64,000 nt of DNA from JAAFHI01 sp039793685 (GCA_039793685.1 JBDRAL010000078.1:1-64000); one strand, 5' to 3'; positions 15,757-24,299 are shown, counted from the stretch's first letter. Numbers and translations are program-made. Notes: generated by a model from the letters alone, not told the origin.

Positions 15757-16209
15757 ATGAAAGCCCGCGCCGTCATTTTCCTCGCGCTCAGTTTCTTTTT
15801 TGCCGGTGGTTTCGCGTTTTCGCAGAAGTCGAACGCCGCCCGCGCCGACCTGCCGATCGTGAGTTTTTGCGATCTGGTTCGCGAACCCGCGAAGTACGAA
15901 GGGAAAACCGTCCGGGTGAAGGGCATTTACCGGACCTCGTTCGAAGTTTCGGAACTGACCGGCCCCGAATGCCTTGGGCCGAAGCGTCGCGCGTGGTTGA
16001 GCATTGCCCCGAATCAGTGTCCCGATTCGAAAAACATCGGCGGCGAAGAGTTTTACGGAAAACTGGCCGACATCGTCGCCGTCGGGACGTTTCACAGCGC
16101 GGGCGGACGTTTCGGCCACCTCGGCGGTTATCCGTTCGAATTCAACGTCGCCTGCGTCGAATCGGTGACGGTGCGCGCCCGTCCCGCCAGTGACAACCCG
16201 AACCGCTAA
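15757..16209 (+). CDS. Secreted OB-fold-like protein, unknown function
   Basis: A 150-aa protein with GGAGGTAACC before the ATG. The signal peptide VIFLALSFFFAGGFAFSQ is followed by IVSFCDLVREPAKYEGKTVR, then VRVKGIYRTSFEVSELTGPE, a pattern typical of small secreted beta-barrel (OB-like) proteins. Cysteines at FCDLV, PECLG, NQCPD and VACVES could form two disulfides. I infer export; no activity can be assigned. Confidence 0.7.
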   Translation: MKARAVIFLALSFFFAGGFAFSQKSNAARADLPIVSFCDLVREPAKYEGKTVRVKGIYRTSFEVSELTGPECLGPKRRAWLSIAPNQCPDSKNIGGEEFYGKLADIVAVGTFHSAGGRFGHLGGYPFEFNVACVESVTVRARPASDNPNR

Positions 16210-16229
16210 TCCACAAGGAAAATTGCCCC

Positions 16230-16592
16230 ATGCCCGTTCCAGTCAATTTCAGGGAAAAACTCGCGCTCTTTACCGAGCATTGGTCGCCGAAGGTCGTCGC
16301 CCGGATGAACGACTACCATTTCAAGGTCGTCAAGTTTCAGGGCGAGTTCGTCTGGCACAACCACGCCGACACGGATGAAACCTTTCTCGTCCTCGACGGC
16401 GAAATGACGATTCATCTGCGCGACGGGGAAGTGAAGCTCGGGCCGGGAGAAATGTACGTCGTGCCGAAAGGCGTCGATCACAAACCGTACGCCGAGCACG
16501 AATGCCACGCGCTGCTGATCGAACCCGCCGGGGTCGTCAACACTGGCGACGCGGGCGGCGAACTCACCGCACCGGTCGATGTGTGGATTTGA
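16230..16592 (+). CDS. Cupin-domain protein
   Basis: A 120-aa single-domain cupin with AAGGAAAATT upstream. Metal-binding motif 1 is WHNHADTDETFLVLDGEMTI (two His, one Glu) and motif 2 is GEMYVVPKGVDHKPYAEHEC. A small cytosolic metal-binding beta-barrel; substrate unknown. Confidence 0.9.
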   Translation: MPVPVNFREKLALFTEHWSPKVVARMNDYHFKVVKFQGEFVWHNHADTDETFLVLDGEMTIHLRDGEVKLGPGEMYVVPKGVDHKPYAEHECHALLIEPAGVVNTGDAGGELTAPVDVWI

Positions 16593-16622
16593 GGTGAAAA
16601 ATTCTTTCAGGGAGAAGCGTTG

Positions 16623-16994
16623 ATGAGTGAACGTGAATTACCACCAGCATCCTTTGCGCAATTGATAAAGCGTGTTGACGTTCGAGAACTTCCTCCCAAG
16701 CACAGGAGATGGAACGGGAACGATCGAAGTAATCGCGAACATCATGCGGCGATTGACTTTGAAAAAACCGTTTTTTTGAGTTTGAACTGGAAGGCTGACA
16801 CCAATGCGCCGACTCAGTTTGTCGGGGCATTCGAAATCAATCTTGAGGGCCTTTTGAAAGAAGGCTTTGTCCGTATCGAGGAGACAACCGGGAAAGTCAG
16901 ATTGCGGTTTTACCACGACGCCGACGGGATCATTTACATCCAGACAAAGTCAGGCAGACCGCGCTTGCCCGTTGGCAGGCCGCAGGATCATTGA
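16623..16994 (+). CDS. Hypothetical protein, 123 aa
   Basis: Starts at ATG with GGAGAAG about 6 nt upstream; a TTG one codon earlier is less likely. Soluble and charged, with FEKTVFLSLNWKADTNAPTQ and GKVRLRFYHDADGIIYIQTK. GC is visibly lower than in the neighbouring cupin gene. No family recognised. Confidence 0.55.
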   Translation: MSERELPPASFAQLIKRVDVRELPPKHRRWNGNDRSNREHHAAIDFEKTVFLSLNWKADTNAPTQFVGAFEINLEGLLKEGFVRIEETTGKVRLRFYHDADGIIYIQTKSGRPRLPVGRPQDH

Positions 16995-17044
16995 AGCAGT
17001 TTTCAATCGAATCTGACCAACTTACCGAGAGGCACGGCGTTTGC

Positions 17045-17103
17045 CGATTGGGGATAGCCCACGTCCGGAGCACTTGGGCGAGGACGTGGGAAATTGTGCC
17101 AAT
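17045..17103. other. Long imperfect hairpin upstream of the AT-rich gene
   Basis: A perfect inner stem CCCACGTCC/GGACGTGGG (17058-17066 with 17082-17090, 15-nt loop) is embedded in an outer GATTGG/CCAATC pairing (17045-17050 with 17098-17103). No U-tract follows, so it is not a standard terminator. It lies 60 nt before an AT-rich foreign-looking gene and could be a recombination-site or regulatory structure. Confidence 0.4.
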
Positions 17104-17162
17104 CCATTGATTTTATTTCGGGTTGAAACTGTTTTCCGTCGACTTCAAGGGGGCGGGTACTA

Positions 17163-17810
17163 ATGAATTTAAAGTTACTGAAAATAATGGCTAGTTCACT
17201 TGAAATAAAAAGAAAAGATCAGCATCTTCATTGGGATTCCCACCATGTAAAAGAAATTTTTATGGCAAGTTTACCCGCAAAATACACAATCGATGGGTCA
17301 AGTCAAATTGCAATTGTATGCGGAAAGACGATCTCTGATGTTAAATTCAGGAGTATTTTAGGATCAACTACTTGCTTTGTTGAGCATTTTGACTTTGATT
17401 CATATTGGGCTTTAGAAAAAGGGGTTAGGGAGAATTTAATTTTAGACTTAATTGAAAAAACATTATGTGAGCTGGCTAGGGAGAATGAGGTTGAAACTTC
17501 AATAATTGAAGAAACTGCTGAAAAAGTCAGAAAAATTAACTTTCAAATGTCTATAGAGATTTCAAAGCTAAATCTTTATCAAAAAGAAAGGAACCTTCAT
17601 TTTAAGATTTTTAGAAATCTTTCTAAGGAACTAGGTGAAACTTGGAGTGTTAAGATAATAGACGGTAAAGGAAAGCTTCTTGATGAAAAAGTAATAGGAG
17701 AAACGCCTGACTATCTTGATTTACGGGGCGCTTTAAAAAAAACCACTTTAGAGGATGGAGTTTTAGTATTTCGAGACAGGTTTGGAATGGTATTTAGAAC
17801 GGTGAAGTAG
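17163..17810 (+). CDS. AT-rich orphan protein, probably acquired
   Basis: A 215-aa soluble protein rich in Lys, Ile, Glu and Asn. Codon use is very different from the rest of the window: AAA, ATT, TTA and AAT dominate, and GC is roughly one third. Visible features are KYTIDGSSQIAIVCGKTISD, CFVEHFDFDSYWALEKGVRE and a helical EVETSIIEETAEKVRKINFQ. No signal peptide or membrane segment. An internal ATG at 17187 (MASSLEIKRK) is an alternative start. I do not recognise the family. Composition strongly suggests recent horizontal acquisition. Confidence 0.7.
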   Translation: MNLKLLKIMASSLEIKRKDQHLHWDSHHVKEIFMASLPAKYTIDGSSQIAIVCGKTISDVKFRSILGSTTCFVEHFDFDSYWALEKGVRENLILDLIEKTLCELARENEVETSIIEETAEKVRKINFQMSIEISKLNLYQKERNLHFKIFRNLSKELGETWSVKIIDGKGKLLDEKVIGETPDYLDLRGALKKTTLEDGVLVFRDRFGMVFRTVK

Positions 17811-17900
17811 CCTCGCAAAAAGCACTGCGGCTACGGGCTATGCCCAATATTTCACCCATCCGTGCGGATGCGGCTTGGTCGAACGCAATCGAAAACTGCT

Positions 17901-18374
17901 CTACGATTCGGGCGTGGCCCAGTATTCGCGCATCAGTTCATGCGACCACTGCGGCTGGCGGACCTCGCCGCGCGGGAGAAATTCGACCATCACGGGCTTG
18001 ATGTCGAGCACCGGAGTGCCGTCGATGGCATCGAGTTCGGCGACGTAGAGGTGGCGGCCTTCGCGGCGCAGGACGCGGCAGATGGTTGCGCCGATGCGGT
18101 TGGGACGCATTTTCGCGCGCTGGGCGAAGATTCCGACGCGGGGCCAGTCCGGATTGCCGCGGGGGTGGCGTGCGTCATTCACGATCTTTTCCGGTTCGAT
18201 TCGGTCGAAGAAAAAGAGGATTTCGACGTGTGAAAATTCCTCGATACCGTCGAGCGCCGACTCGTCGAATGCCTCGTCGAGCGTGATGCAGGATTCAGAC
18301 CCGCCCCAGAAATCATCCACGACTTCATTTCTGTTCGTGCTGACGCGGCCGATGGCTTCAAGTTGAATGGTCAT
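17901..18374 (-). CDS. TrmO/TsaA-like tRNA methyltransferase family protein
   Basis: A 157-aa protein; start at 18374 (MTIQLEAIGRVSTNRNEV) is preferred over a TTG ten codons earlier. It matches the TsaA/TrmO fold with DGIEEFSHVEILFFFDRIEP and FAQRAKMRPNRIGATICRVL, ending in ELDAIDGTPVLDIKPV. TrmO N6-methylates t6A37 of tRNA-Thr in E. coli. This is the short version without the C-terminal extension, and divergent members may have other roles. Confidence 0.8.
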   Translation of the reverse strand: MTIQLEAIGRVSTNRNEVVDDFWGGSESCITLDEAFDESALDGIEEFSHVEILFFFDRIEPEKIVNDARHPRGNPDWPRVGIFAQRAKMRPNRIGATICRVLRREGRHLYVAELDAIDGTPVLDIKPVMVEFLPRGEVRQPQWSHELMREYWATPES

Positions 18375-18473
18375 TGTGATTTGTCCGCCGGATTCGGATT
18401 TCAAGGGGCTGCCTGTGTCTTTCCGGGATCATAAACCGTGACCACGACTCCGGACGCGACGAAAGAAAAGGGT

Positions 18474-19010
18474 TCAGGCGCGGTTCTTCATCACTTCGAT
18501 GAGTTGTTCGAGCTTGCGGTCGATGCTTTGCAGGAGCGCAATCTGGTCGTCGGTCTGCGTGCCGCCGGGCAGGGCGTGCGGCGCGTTTTTCTGCTTGAGC
18601 GCTTCGCGGTGTTCGAGGATGCGATTACGGAATTCGTGGGCATCGATGATGCCGGTCAGATGCATGTCGTTCGCCTGCCCGACGCTGTGGCCGGCGGTTT
18701 CAAACTTCAACGTACTCAAATGAAACCGGCGCAGCAGCGGCCCTTCGATGAAGGTCACGTCCTGGATGTTTTCGAGCGGGATGGTCTTTTCGACCGACAC
18801 CAGAATGCCCTTGCGGTAACGCAGTGTCTTTTCGTCGAGGTGGCATTCGAGCTTTTCAAAGTAGTGCCGCGCCCACCACTGGCCGACACCGAGAAACCAG
18901 ATCAGGGCGAGGGGAATGCCGATGACGGAGGAAGCGATGGCGATGCCGATGGTCAGGACGAGATACGGCTTGATCAGTTCATTGAACGACGCGCGGAGTT
19001 CCGAAGACAT
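18474..19010 (-). CDS. Bacterial PH-domain (bPH2/DUF304) membrane protein
   Basis: A 178-aa protein with two adjacent N-terminal hydrophobic helices (about 16-50), then a bPH2-type domain: CHLDEKTLRYRKGILVSVEK, TIPLENIQDVTFIEGPLLRR. A C-terminal helix (DQIALLQSIDRKLEQLIEVM) may oligomerise. YdbS/YdbT relatives are membrane-associated with unclear function. Confidence 0.8.
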   Translation of the reverse strand: MSSELRASFNELIKPYLVLTIGIAIASSVIGIPLALIWFLGVGQWWARHYFEKLECHLDEKTLRYRKGILVSVEKTIPLENIQDVTFIEGPLLRRFHLSTLKFETAGHSVGQANDMHLTGIIDAHEFRNRILEHREALKQKNAPHALPGGTQTDDQIALLQSIDRKLEQLIEVMKNRA

Positions 19011-19069
19011 GGGGGCGGTGTCCGTTTTCTGTTGAAGATGTCGGGAGCACGCGAAGTATACAGCGGAAT

Positions 19070-19612
19070 TTACGGTTTGTACTTCGCGGCGAGCTTCCCG
19101 ACCGTGGTCACGTTGCGAAAGGTTGCGGGTACGCCAAGCACTTTTTCAAACATGGCGTTGGCAACCTTGGTTTCGTTGGCCGGAATGCGGCACAGCCAGT
19201 ACACCTCGCGTCCAACGACGTGAAAGGCGTCGGTCGGCGTCTGGCGCGTCATGAGTTTTTCAACCGCGTCGGCGTCCGGCGTGTGTTTCAGGAAACCGAC
19301 GAACAGCGTGGCTTTTTCATACTGCGCGGCCTCGCCGTTGAACGGGTCGTTGGCCGACACCGCGGCGATTTCCGCAGGCGAGCGCAGGCAGGTCGCGACC
19401 TCGTAGCCGAGCGATGACTTCAGATGATCCTCGATTTTTGTTTCGAGCGTCGCCGCGTTTTTCGCCGCCGCGTCAAAAATGACGTTGCCGCTCGCGATGA
19501 AGGTTTCAACGTTCGCGAAGTTCAGTTCCTCGAACAGCGCGCGCAGCCGGTCCATCTTGACGATGCGACCGCCGACATTGATGGCTCGAAGAAAGGCGAT
19601 GTATTTGGGCAT
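19070..19612 (-). CDS. DUF1697 family protein
   Basis: A 180-aa protein with the classic DUF1697 opening YIAFLRAINVGGRIVKMDRL and NVETFIASGNVIFD, followed by PNDPF-like and YWLCRIPANETKVANAMFEK segments. The ATG at 19612 is chosen because ACAGGA then sits at a normal spacing; it is too close to the ATG at 19621. Function of the family is unknown. Confidence 0.85.
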   Translation of the reverse strand: MPKYIAFLRAINVGGRIVKMDRLRALFEELNFANVETFIASGNVIFDAAAKNAATLETKIEDHLKSSLGYEVATCLRSPAEIAAVSANDPFNGEAAQYEKATLFVGFLKHTPDADAVEKLMTRQTPTDAFHVVGREVYWLCRIPANETKVANAMFEKVLGVPATFRNVTTVGKLAAKYKP

Positions 19613-19653
19613 GCGTGTCATTCCTGTCCGACGAAATGAATTGAAACACGGTT

Positions 19654-20199
19654 TCAGTAGGTGAACGTAACGATTCCCTCGTTCCATTCCTGAACCTGCC
19701 GCATCATCGAGATCAATTCCTCGCGTGCGTCGCTGTCTTCATCCCACGGGCGGTCGGCCTCGGCCGCGACGTGGCGCGGATATTCCTCAACCACCTGCGC
19801 CGCCGTGAGAAAGCCGACTTCGGGGAAATCCTCCGGCTCGGGGACGGGAAACGGTAATCCTGATCCGGTCAGACCCGTACTCATGCCGAGCCTTGAAATG
19901 AATCCGATGTTTTCGGTGGGAAACTTCATCCCCAGGAACTGGCACAGCGCCTCGGTGGCGTAGGCATATTGAAATCCGGCCTGCTTCGACCCGGTGATGA
20001 CGCCCATCACGATCTGTTCGAGCGCGTCGCCGATGGTCGGGCAACCCTGTTCAATTTCCGCCGCGAACCATTCGTCGTGCTGCTCGAAATCCCGTTCGCG
20101 ACAGGATTTGATCATGGAAACCAGTTTTTCGTTTTTCGAACCGAACACGGCCTTGAGGCGGTCGATGTCGATGGCGTAGGCGGCGAGACGGTAGCTCAT
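19654..20199 (-). CDS. Hypothetical protein, 181 aa (DUF7691-like)
   Basis: Starts at 20199 (MSYRLAAYAIDIDRLKAVFG), because the long upstream frame reads through the neighbouring gene. The central region CPTIGDALEQIVMGVITGSK and FQYAYATEALCQFLGMKFPT is followed by an acidic EEYPRHVAAEADRPWDEDSD. It resembles proteins annotated as DUF7691, to my memory. Cytosolic; no activity known. Confidence 0.65.
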   Translation of the reverse strand: MSYRLAAYAIDIDRLKAVFGSKNEKLVSMIKSCRERDFEQHDEWFAAEIEQGCPTIGDALEQIVMGVITGSKQAGFQYAYATEALCQFLGMKFPTENIGFISRLGMSTGLTGSGLPFPVPEPEDFPEVGFLTAAQVVEEYPRHVAAEADRPWDEDSDAREELISMMRQVQEWNEGIVTFTY

Positions 20200-20222
20200 T
20201 GGGTGACTCTCGTGAAAGGCGA

Positions 20223-20609
20223 TCACAAGGAGCCGGTCGGTTGCGTGGCGACCAGAAGATTGATGGCGATGCCGAGCGACGGATTGGCCCGCGCATGCTG
20301 AAAGTAATCCAGTGAAAACGAAGTCGGCTGACAGGTGATGTCCGCGTCGGGATGTGCCAGCCGAAGCCACCGACCGGCCCCCCAGTTCCCCTCGCCATCG
20401 TGCCAGATCAGCGCGGCGTGTCGTCCGACATGAAATTCGAGCGCGAAGAAATCGGCTTCCTGACCACCCAGGCTGAGCGTCAGCCACGTCACCTGAAAGA
20501 AGTGTTCCGCAACGAACGGATGGTCAAAGTACGATTGGATGGCGTCCATATACTGGCGCGCCTCTTCCGGCATCTGATCGCGTGAAATCGGGATTTCCTC
20601 TCGTGACAT
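20223..20609 (-). CDS. Hypothetical protein, 128 aa
   Basis: Start at 20609 (MSREEIPISRDQMPEEARQY), with AAAGGAAT upstream. Contains FQVTWLTLSLGGQEADFFAL and WHDGEGNWGAGRWLRLAHPD. A soluble, Trp-rich small protein located 23 nt upstream of the preceding gene on the same strand, so probably co-transcribed. Family not recognised. Confidence 0.6.
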   Translation of the reverse strand: MSREEIPISRDQMPEEARQYMDAIQSYFDHPFVAEHFFQVTWLTLSLGGQEADFFALEFHVGRHAALIWHDGEGNWGAGRWLRLAHPDADITCQPTSFSLDYFQHARANPSLGIAINLLVATQPTGSL

Positions 20610-20732
20610 CGCGGTGTATTCCTTTCTTGAAAAGGTTGCATCAAGTGGCTTCCTGCCGAGGAGAACCGGCATCGCTTCCGTCTTGACTCCCCAGACTCCC
20701 CGGACCCTCAAGACTCCCGCGAGTTCTTCTCT

Positions 20733-21299
20733 TTACGCGATGACCACGAACCGCGCTCTTTCGCACAGCGGGTACTTCTTCACGAACGGCGCGATGAGCC
20801 GGCGCATTTCATCCACCGAATAGCCGTACAGATAGAGGGCCGTTTCGGTCGGGCCGTTCCAGAATCCCTGAATTTCGCCCCGGTCGCCGAGCAGGTCTTC
20901 AATCTGGTCGTACAACTCGTTGATGTCGCACGTCTCGTAAACCTCCGGCGCAAGGTCGGTTCCGTTGAGATAGATGGCGAGACCTTCGAGAAAGCCGAAC
21001 GGCGCTTCCTTCGCTTCGCCGTTCACTTCGTACTGAATTTTCGACCCCTTCGGCGCGCCGTGTTCAGCCAGAAAATCGCCGATGAACGACACCGCTTCTT
21101 CAACATTCAAAAGGTCGAGATCAATGCCGCAGTACGCAATTTCGCCGCTCTCCGACTGCATCGTGCCGCCGCCGGTCACGACCGCGAGGCCGTTTTCCTC
21201 AAGGGCTTCGATGAGCGGATCTTCATAGCGTCCACCGCGTTCGATGGGTTCGATACGGGCGTTGATGAGGGCGTAGGCGGGAATTGGTTTGGCGGTCAT
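20733..21299 (-). CDS. Hypothetical acidic protein, 188 aa
   Basis: Overlaps the stop of the upstream gene by 4 nt (ATGA). Highly acidic: YEDPLIEALEENGLAVVTGG, CGIDLDLLNVEEAVSFIGDF and a C-terminal LYLYGYSVDEMRRLIAPFVK. Size and composition are like those of immunity-type proteins, but no family is recognised. Confidence 0.6.
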   Translation of the reverse strand: MTAKPIPAYALINARIEPIERGGRYEDPLIEALEENGLAVVTGGGTMQSESGEIAYCGIDLDLLNVEEAVSFIGDFLAEHGAPKGSKIQYEVNGEAKEAPFGFLEGLAIYLNGTDLAPEVYETCDINELYDQIEDLLGDRGEIQGFWNGPTETALYLYGYSVDEMRRLIAPFVKKYPLCERARFVVIA

Positions 21300-21826
21300 T
21301 GTTGTTTTTTCGAGGTGCGCGGTTTCGCGGTTGCTTCCGGGCGCGGCGGCAGGTGACGCGCGTGAATCGTGCTGTAACGGTCGCCGAACTGTACGCAGGT
21401 GATGTCGCGATAAAGCATGCGTTCAACGTTTTCCCACGCGCCCGCCGCGTCGAACTGATGCAGGTTGACGGCGCGTTCATCGCACGACACCACCGGACCG
21501 ATCAGGAAATCGTCCTTGCGTTCGTTCTCGATGATGACGGTTTTCCCGATGAATGCCGTCAGCAGCGCGCGCCAGTCGTCGAGCGGCAGCGACCGGACGG
21601 ATTTCGGCGGATTCTGCCAGAGTTTTTCCGCCCGCATGATTTTTTCCTCGTGTCGTTCCCAATCGGAGGTCCCCGCCTGGGTGAGATCGCGTTGGCGCAG
21701 CACGACGTAACCGTCAAACTCAAAGTCGCCCACATTGTGAATCAGAATCAGGTTCTCCGACTCCGCGACGACTGTGCCCTTGATGACGATTTCAGAGATT
21801 TTTTTGCGTTCGAACCGGTTGAGCAT
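21296..21826 (-). CDS. Hypothetical protein, 176 aa
   Basis: AAGGAAG lies before the ATG. Contains VVAESENLILIHNVGDFEFD and GYVVLRQRDLTQ, then KTVIIENERKDDFLIGPVVS and FGDRYSTIHARHLPP. It reads as two small beta-rich (SH3- or Sm-like) repeats, each of which resembles proteins that take the form 'in-demand local function' and remain unnamed. Basic C-terminal tail. Coupled to the next gene. Confidence 0.55.
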   Translation of the reverse strand: MLNRFERKKISEIVIKGTVVAESENLILIHNVGDFEFDGYVVLRQRDLTQAGTSDWERHEEKIMRAEKLWQNPPKSVRSLPLDDWRALLTAFIGKTVIIENERKDDFLIGPVVSCDERAVNLHQFDAAGAWENVERMLYRDITCVQFGDRYSTIHARHLPPRPEATAKPRTSKKQQ

Positions 21827-21854
21827 GTGGCTCGCTTCCTTTGTGAATGATTGG

Positions 21855-22157
21855 TCAGTTCGTGACCGAAATGACTTTTCCGAGAATGGCCGAGGCTGCT
21901 ACCCAGCCGTTGATCTTGCCGAGATTGTTGCCGATGAGAACGCGGTCCGGTTCAACTTCCTTCGCGAGATGCAGCAGGTAGTTGCCTTTCCACGCGACGA
22001 AGACGACGTCATCCGGTTGTATGTCGGCGATGGTCGCGGGCGCGATGGTCACGAGTTGTCCGCTTTCGATTCTGCCTCGCATCGAACCACCTTGCGGCCG
22101 GACCGTCGCCTGCCGGCCCTGCTTGAGTTGTTCGCGAGCTTCGGCGACCCAGGTCAT
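21855..22157 (-). CDS. S24/S26 peptidase-fold small protein
   Basis: A 100-aa protein with GGSMRGRIESGQLVTIAPAT, which resembles the GxSMxPxIxxGDxVxV strand around the nucleophile Ser of LexA/signal peptidases, and DDVVFVAWKGNYLLHLAKEV, the position of the usual Lys-bearing strand. It lacks any DNA-binding or membrane segment. Its ATG overlaps the stop of the upstream gene. Possibly a stand-alone S24-like domain; activity uncertain. Confidence 0.6.
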   Translation of the reverse strand: MTWVAEAREQLKQGRQATVRPQGGSMRGRIESGQLVTIAPATIADIQPDDVVFVAWKGNYLLHLAKEVEPDRVLIGNNLGKINGWVAASAILGKVISVTN

Positions 22158-22522
22158 CGGGATTCCTTTTCGTCGTGATTCTTCGCGCGCCGGTCCTTCT
22201 TCTGCTGATTCAGGATGGCGACGATGGTCTCGTCCACACCGCTTGCCGCATCGCCAAGAAAAACAAGGTTGCCCGTATCTGGTTTCTGCGCGCCTCCGTG
22301 GATGGTGATTCCCCGGCCTCGTTCGTCATCCACCTCCGCCGCGACGCAGCGTCCGAGCTTGCGGGCGACGTCGAGTTCGATGCGGCTCGAAACGAAATAC
22401 ACGTCGCGCTCGCAGACGTCGCAGTATCGCTTGTCGGGATCGTCGCCCTCGCGCAGGTCATCCCACTGTTTCGGACATTTGAACGCAAAGTCGCATTCCT
22501 GAATTTCACGCCGTTTGGTCAT
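22154..22522 (-). CDS. Small zinc-finger-like protein
   Basis: A 122-aa protein with ECDFAFKCPKQWDDL and RYCDVCERDVYFVSS, giving KCP and CDVC cysteine pairs that look like a zinc ribbon, then GRCVAAEVDDERGRG. Similar small proteins occur in several environmental bacteria without a known role. First gene of a closely spaced minus-strand set running to 20733. Confidence 0.6.
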   Translation of the reverse strand: MTKRREIQECDFAFKCPKQWDDLREGDDPDKRYCDVCERDVYFVSSRIELDVARKLGRCVAAEVDDERGRGITIHGGAQKPDTGNLVFLGDAASGVDETIVAILNQQKKDRRAKNHDEKESR

Positions 22523-22624
22523 CGTCTTGTCCTTCCGAAATCGAGGGCGGAACTTTGAACCCGCGCGCGCGCCTTGTCCAGCGCCGTTTTGTTAGGCGGC
22601 GATGACTGACGTTGGTTCAAATTG

Positions 22625-22662
22625 AAAACCGCCCCGACGACGTTGAATCGGCGGGGCGGTTT
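22625..22662 (-). terminator. Terminator of the downstream DUF4019-like gene
   Basis: Read on the minus strand, AAACCGCCCCG and CGGGGCGGTTTT form an 11-bp stem with TTTTC after it, some 20-55 nt past the stop of the gene ending at 22682. Confidence 0.7.
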
Positions 22663-22681
22663 CGGTGCTTTTCCGTGCCGG

Positions 22682-23146
22682 TTACTTCTTGAGCGCGTCG
22701 GAATTGATCTTGTAGTTGACCAGCGAAACCTTTTCGCCTTCGACCTTGTAGACAAACGTTTCGGTCGCCTTGCCGTTAGCGTATTCCGTGTCGTAATCGA
22801 GCGTCACGCTCGACACGCCATTGTTGGAGTTGGCGTTGAAGCCGGTCTGGTTGGCGCTTTTGTACTCGCCCATCTTGGTGTGGACCAGCGTGAAGTATTC
22901 AACCGCGGCGGCTTCTTCGGTCGATTTTTTGAATTCCGGCGCGGTCGCCGCGTAAATCTGGGCGAACTGCTGGGCGTTCAGTTGGGTGTGGAATTCTCCG
23001 ACGGCCTTTTCGGCGAACGGTTTGCCCTTGGCCGCTTCGCAACCGGCGGCGAACAGGCCGCACGCGGCGATGACGGGGATGAGCATCAGTCTGATGAACA
23101 GTTTGACGTGGTTCGGCTTTGAGTGGCCGAGAGTGGTTTTCCGCAT
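22682..23146 (-). CDS. DUF4019/DUF3887-like lipoprotein
   Basis: A 154-aa protein with GGAGGAATGAC immediately upstream. N-terminal lipoprotein signal MLIPVIAACGLFAAGCEAAK. The mature part, EKAVGEFHTQLNAQQFAQIY with FVYKVEGEKVSLVNYKINSD, looks like a cone-shaped NTF2/DUF4019 domain. Envelope-located; function unknown. Confidence 0.75.
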   Translation of the reverse strand: MRKTTLGHSKPNHVKLFIRLMLIPVIAACGLFAAGCEAAKGKPFAEKAVGEFHTQLNAQQFAQIYAATAPEFKKSTEEAAAVEYFTLVHTKMGEYKSANQTGFNANSNNGVSSVTLDYDTEYANGKATETFVYKVEGEKVSLVNYKINSDALKK

Positions 23147-23312
23147 GTCATTCCTCCAAGAATGCTGTCGTCACCGTGGATGCGGGCAAGGCATATCCGG
23201 AGATTCCCGGCGCGAGCGCAAGCGGTTCGACAATCAGGGGCTGGATAAATTTGTGGTGAAGCTGACGGAAGTCTACAGGTAAAGACGGCTGATATGAAAT
23301 TTTTCTCACGTT

Positions 23313-23714
23313 TTACACCCGACCGCTTTTCGGGGGCGTGGAGCGGACCTGAAACAGCCAGATGAAAAACAGGAGGGCGAAGACGAGATCGCCGCCAGCC
23401 GAGGCCGGAACCTGACCGGAAAGTGTTCCAGTCAGCCAGAACCACACGGTCAGCAGAAAGAACGCCAGTTTGCCGGATGCGGCCAGCGTGATGAACAGCC
23501 GGGCGGCGCGGCCCGTGAGGCCGGTCCAGAGGTAGGCGACGCCGAAAAGGAAGATGAACAGCCCGACGGTCGCGGCGTAGATCGGGTGTCCGTCGGACGG
23601 CCAGCCCATCGAAAGCCGAAGGTCGCGGCCCAACGGAAGAAACGCGAGCGCGCCGAGCAGGTTCATCGGCGCGGTGGCGAGCAGCGCGATTCGCATCCAT
23701 TTGGGAAGGTTCAT
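23313..23714 (-). CDS. Small multi-helix membrane protein
   Basis: A 133-aa protein whose ATG overlaps the stop of the upstream gene (ATGA). Four hydrophobic helices: LLATAPMNLLGALAFLPLG, IYAATVGLFIFLFGVAYLWT, LFITLAASGKLAFFLLTVWF and LVFALLFFIWLF. The larger frame covering this region is a shadow spanning two genes. Unknown function; third gene of an MBOAT-led set. Confidence 0.7.
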   Translation of the reverse strand: MNLPKWMRIALLATAPMNLLGALAFLPLGRDLRLSMGWPSDGHPIYAATVGLFIFLFGVAYLWTGLTGRAARLFITLAASGKLAFFLLTVWFWLTGTLSGQVPASAGGDLVFALLFFIWLFQVRSTPPKSGRV

Positions 23715-24274
23715 GGCTTCGGCGTCTTTTTCGGCTCGACATTGGGCGTGACGCGCTTGAGCGTGAGCCGCTGAATCGCTCGCGGGCGCAACGCGACGAC
23801 GCCTTTTACCGCGGGCTGGTCCTCCGCCGTGAGAATTTCTTCTTCCAGCGTGTCGCCGCGCAGTCGGGTCTGCGAAATGAGGAGAATGTTGTCGTACTTG
23901 AATGGCGAAACCAGTACGTCGCCGATCAGGCGCGCTGTCAGTTTCACGCCGTCGCCTTCGTCGATGAACAGGTCGTCCGGGTCGGTGCCGCGACAGAGTT
24001 TGTAATCCTTCACGCCCTTGACCGTGCCGCCTTCCGAGTAGGTCGTTTTCCACGGCGTGCAGGTGTTGTCGGCGGTCGGAAACGGTCCGATTTCCATCGT
24101 GACCTCGACCGTCGGCGCGCCGGGGCGTTGCGGGTAATTGACGAGCGTGCCGCGCCACGTCCCCGACCAGTCGGGAAGGGCCGCCGGGGTAGGCTGCGGC
24201 TTGTTTTGACTCCATCCGACCGATGAAACGGCCAGTACGCAGGCGATCCAGATGACGAATTTCATTCGATTCAA
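23711..24274 (-). CDS. Secreted protein of unknown function, 187 aa
   Basis: Signal peptide FVIWIACVLAVSSVGWSQ, then PDWSGTWRGTLVNYPQRPGA, a pattern typical of small secreted lipocalin-like or beta-rich proteins, with VEVTMEIGPFPTADNTCTPW and CRGTDPDDLFIDEGDGVKLT. Sits between the MBOAT gene and the small membrane protein, tightly spaced. Confidence 0.7.
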   Translation of the reverse strand: MNRMKFVIWIACVLAVSSVGWSQNKPQPTPAALPDWSGTWRGTLVNYPQRPGAPTVEVTMEIGPFPTADNTCTPWKTTYSEGGTVKGVKDYKLCRGTDPDDLFIDEGDGVKLTARLIGDVLVSPFKYDNILLISQTRLRGDTLEEEILTAEDQPAVKGVVALRPRAIQRLTLKRVTPNVEPKKTPKP

Positions 24275-24299
24275 TCCCTTTTGAAATGGAGAACATCGT

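Noticed and set aside
17045..17103. attC site of an integron
   Set aside because: A hairpin with complementary ends is present, but the RYYYAAC/GTTRRRY core sites are not seen and no integrase is nearby.
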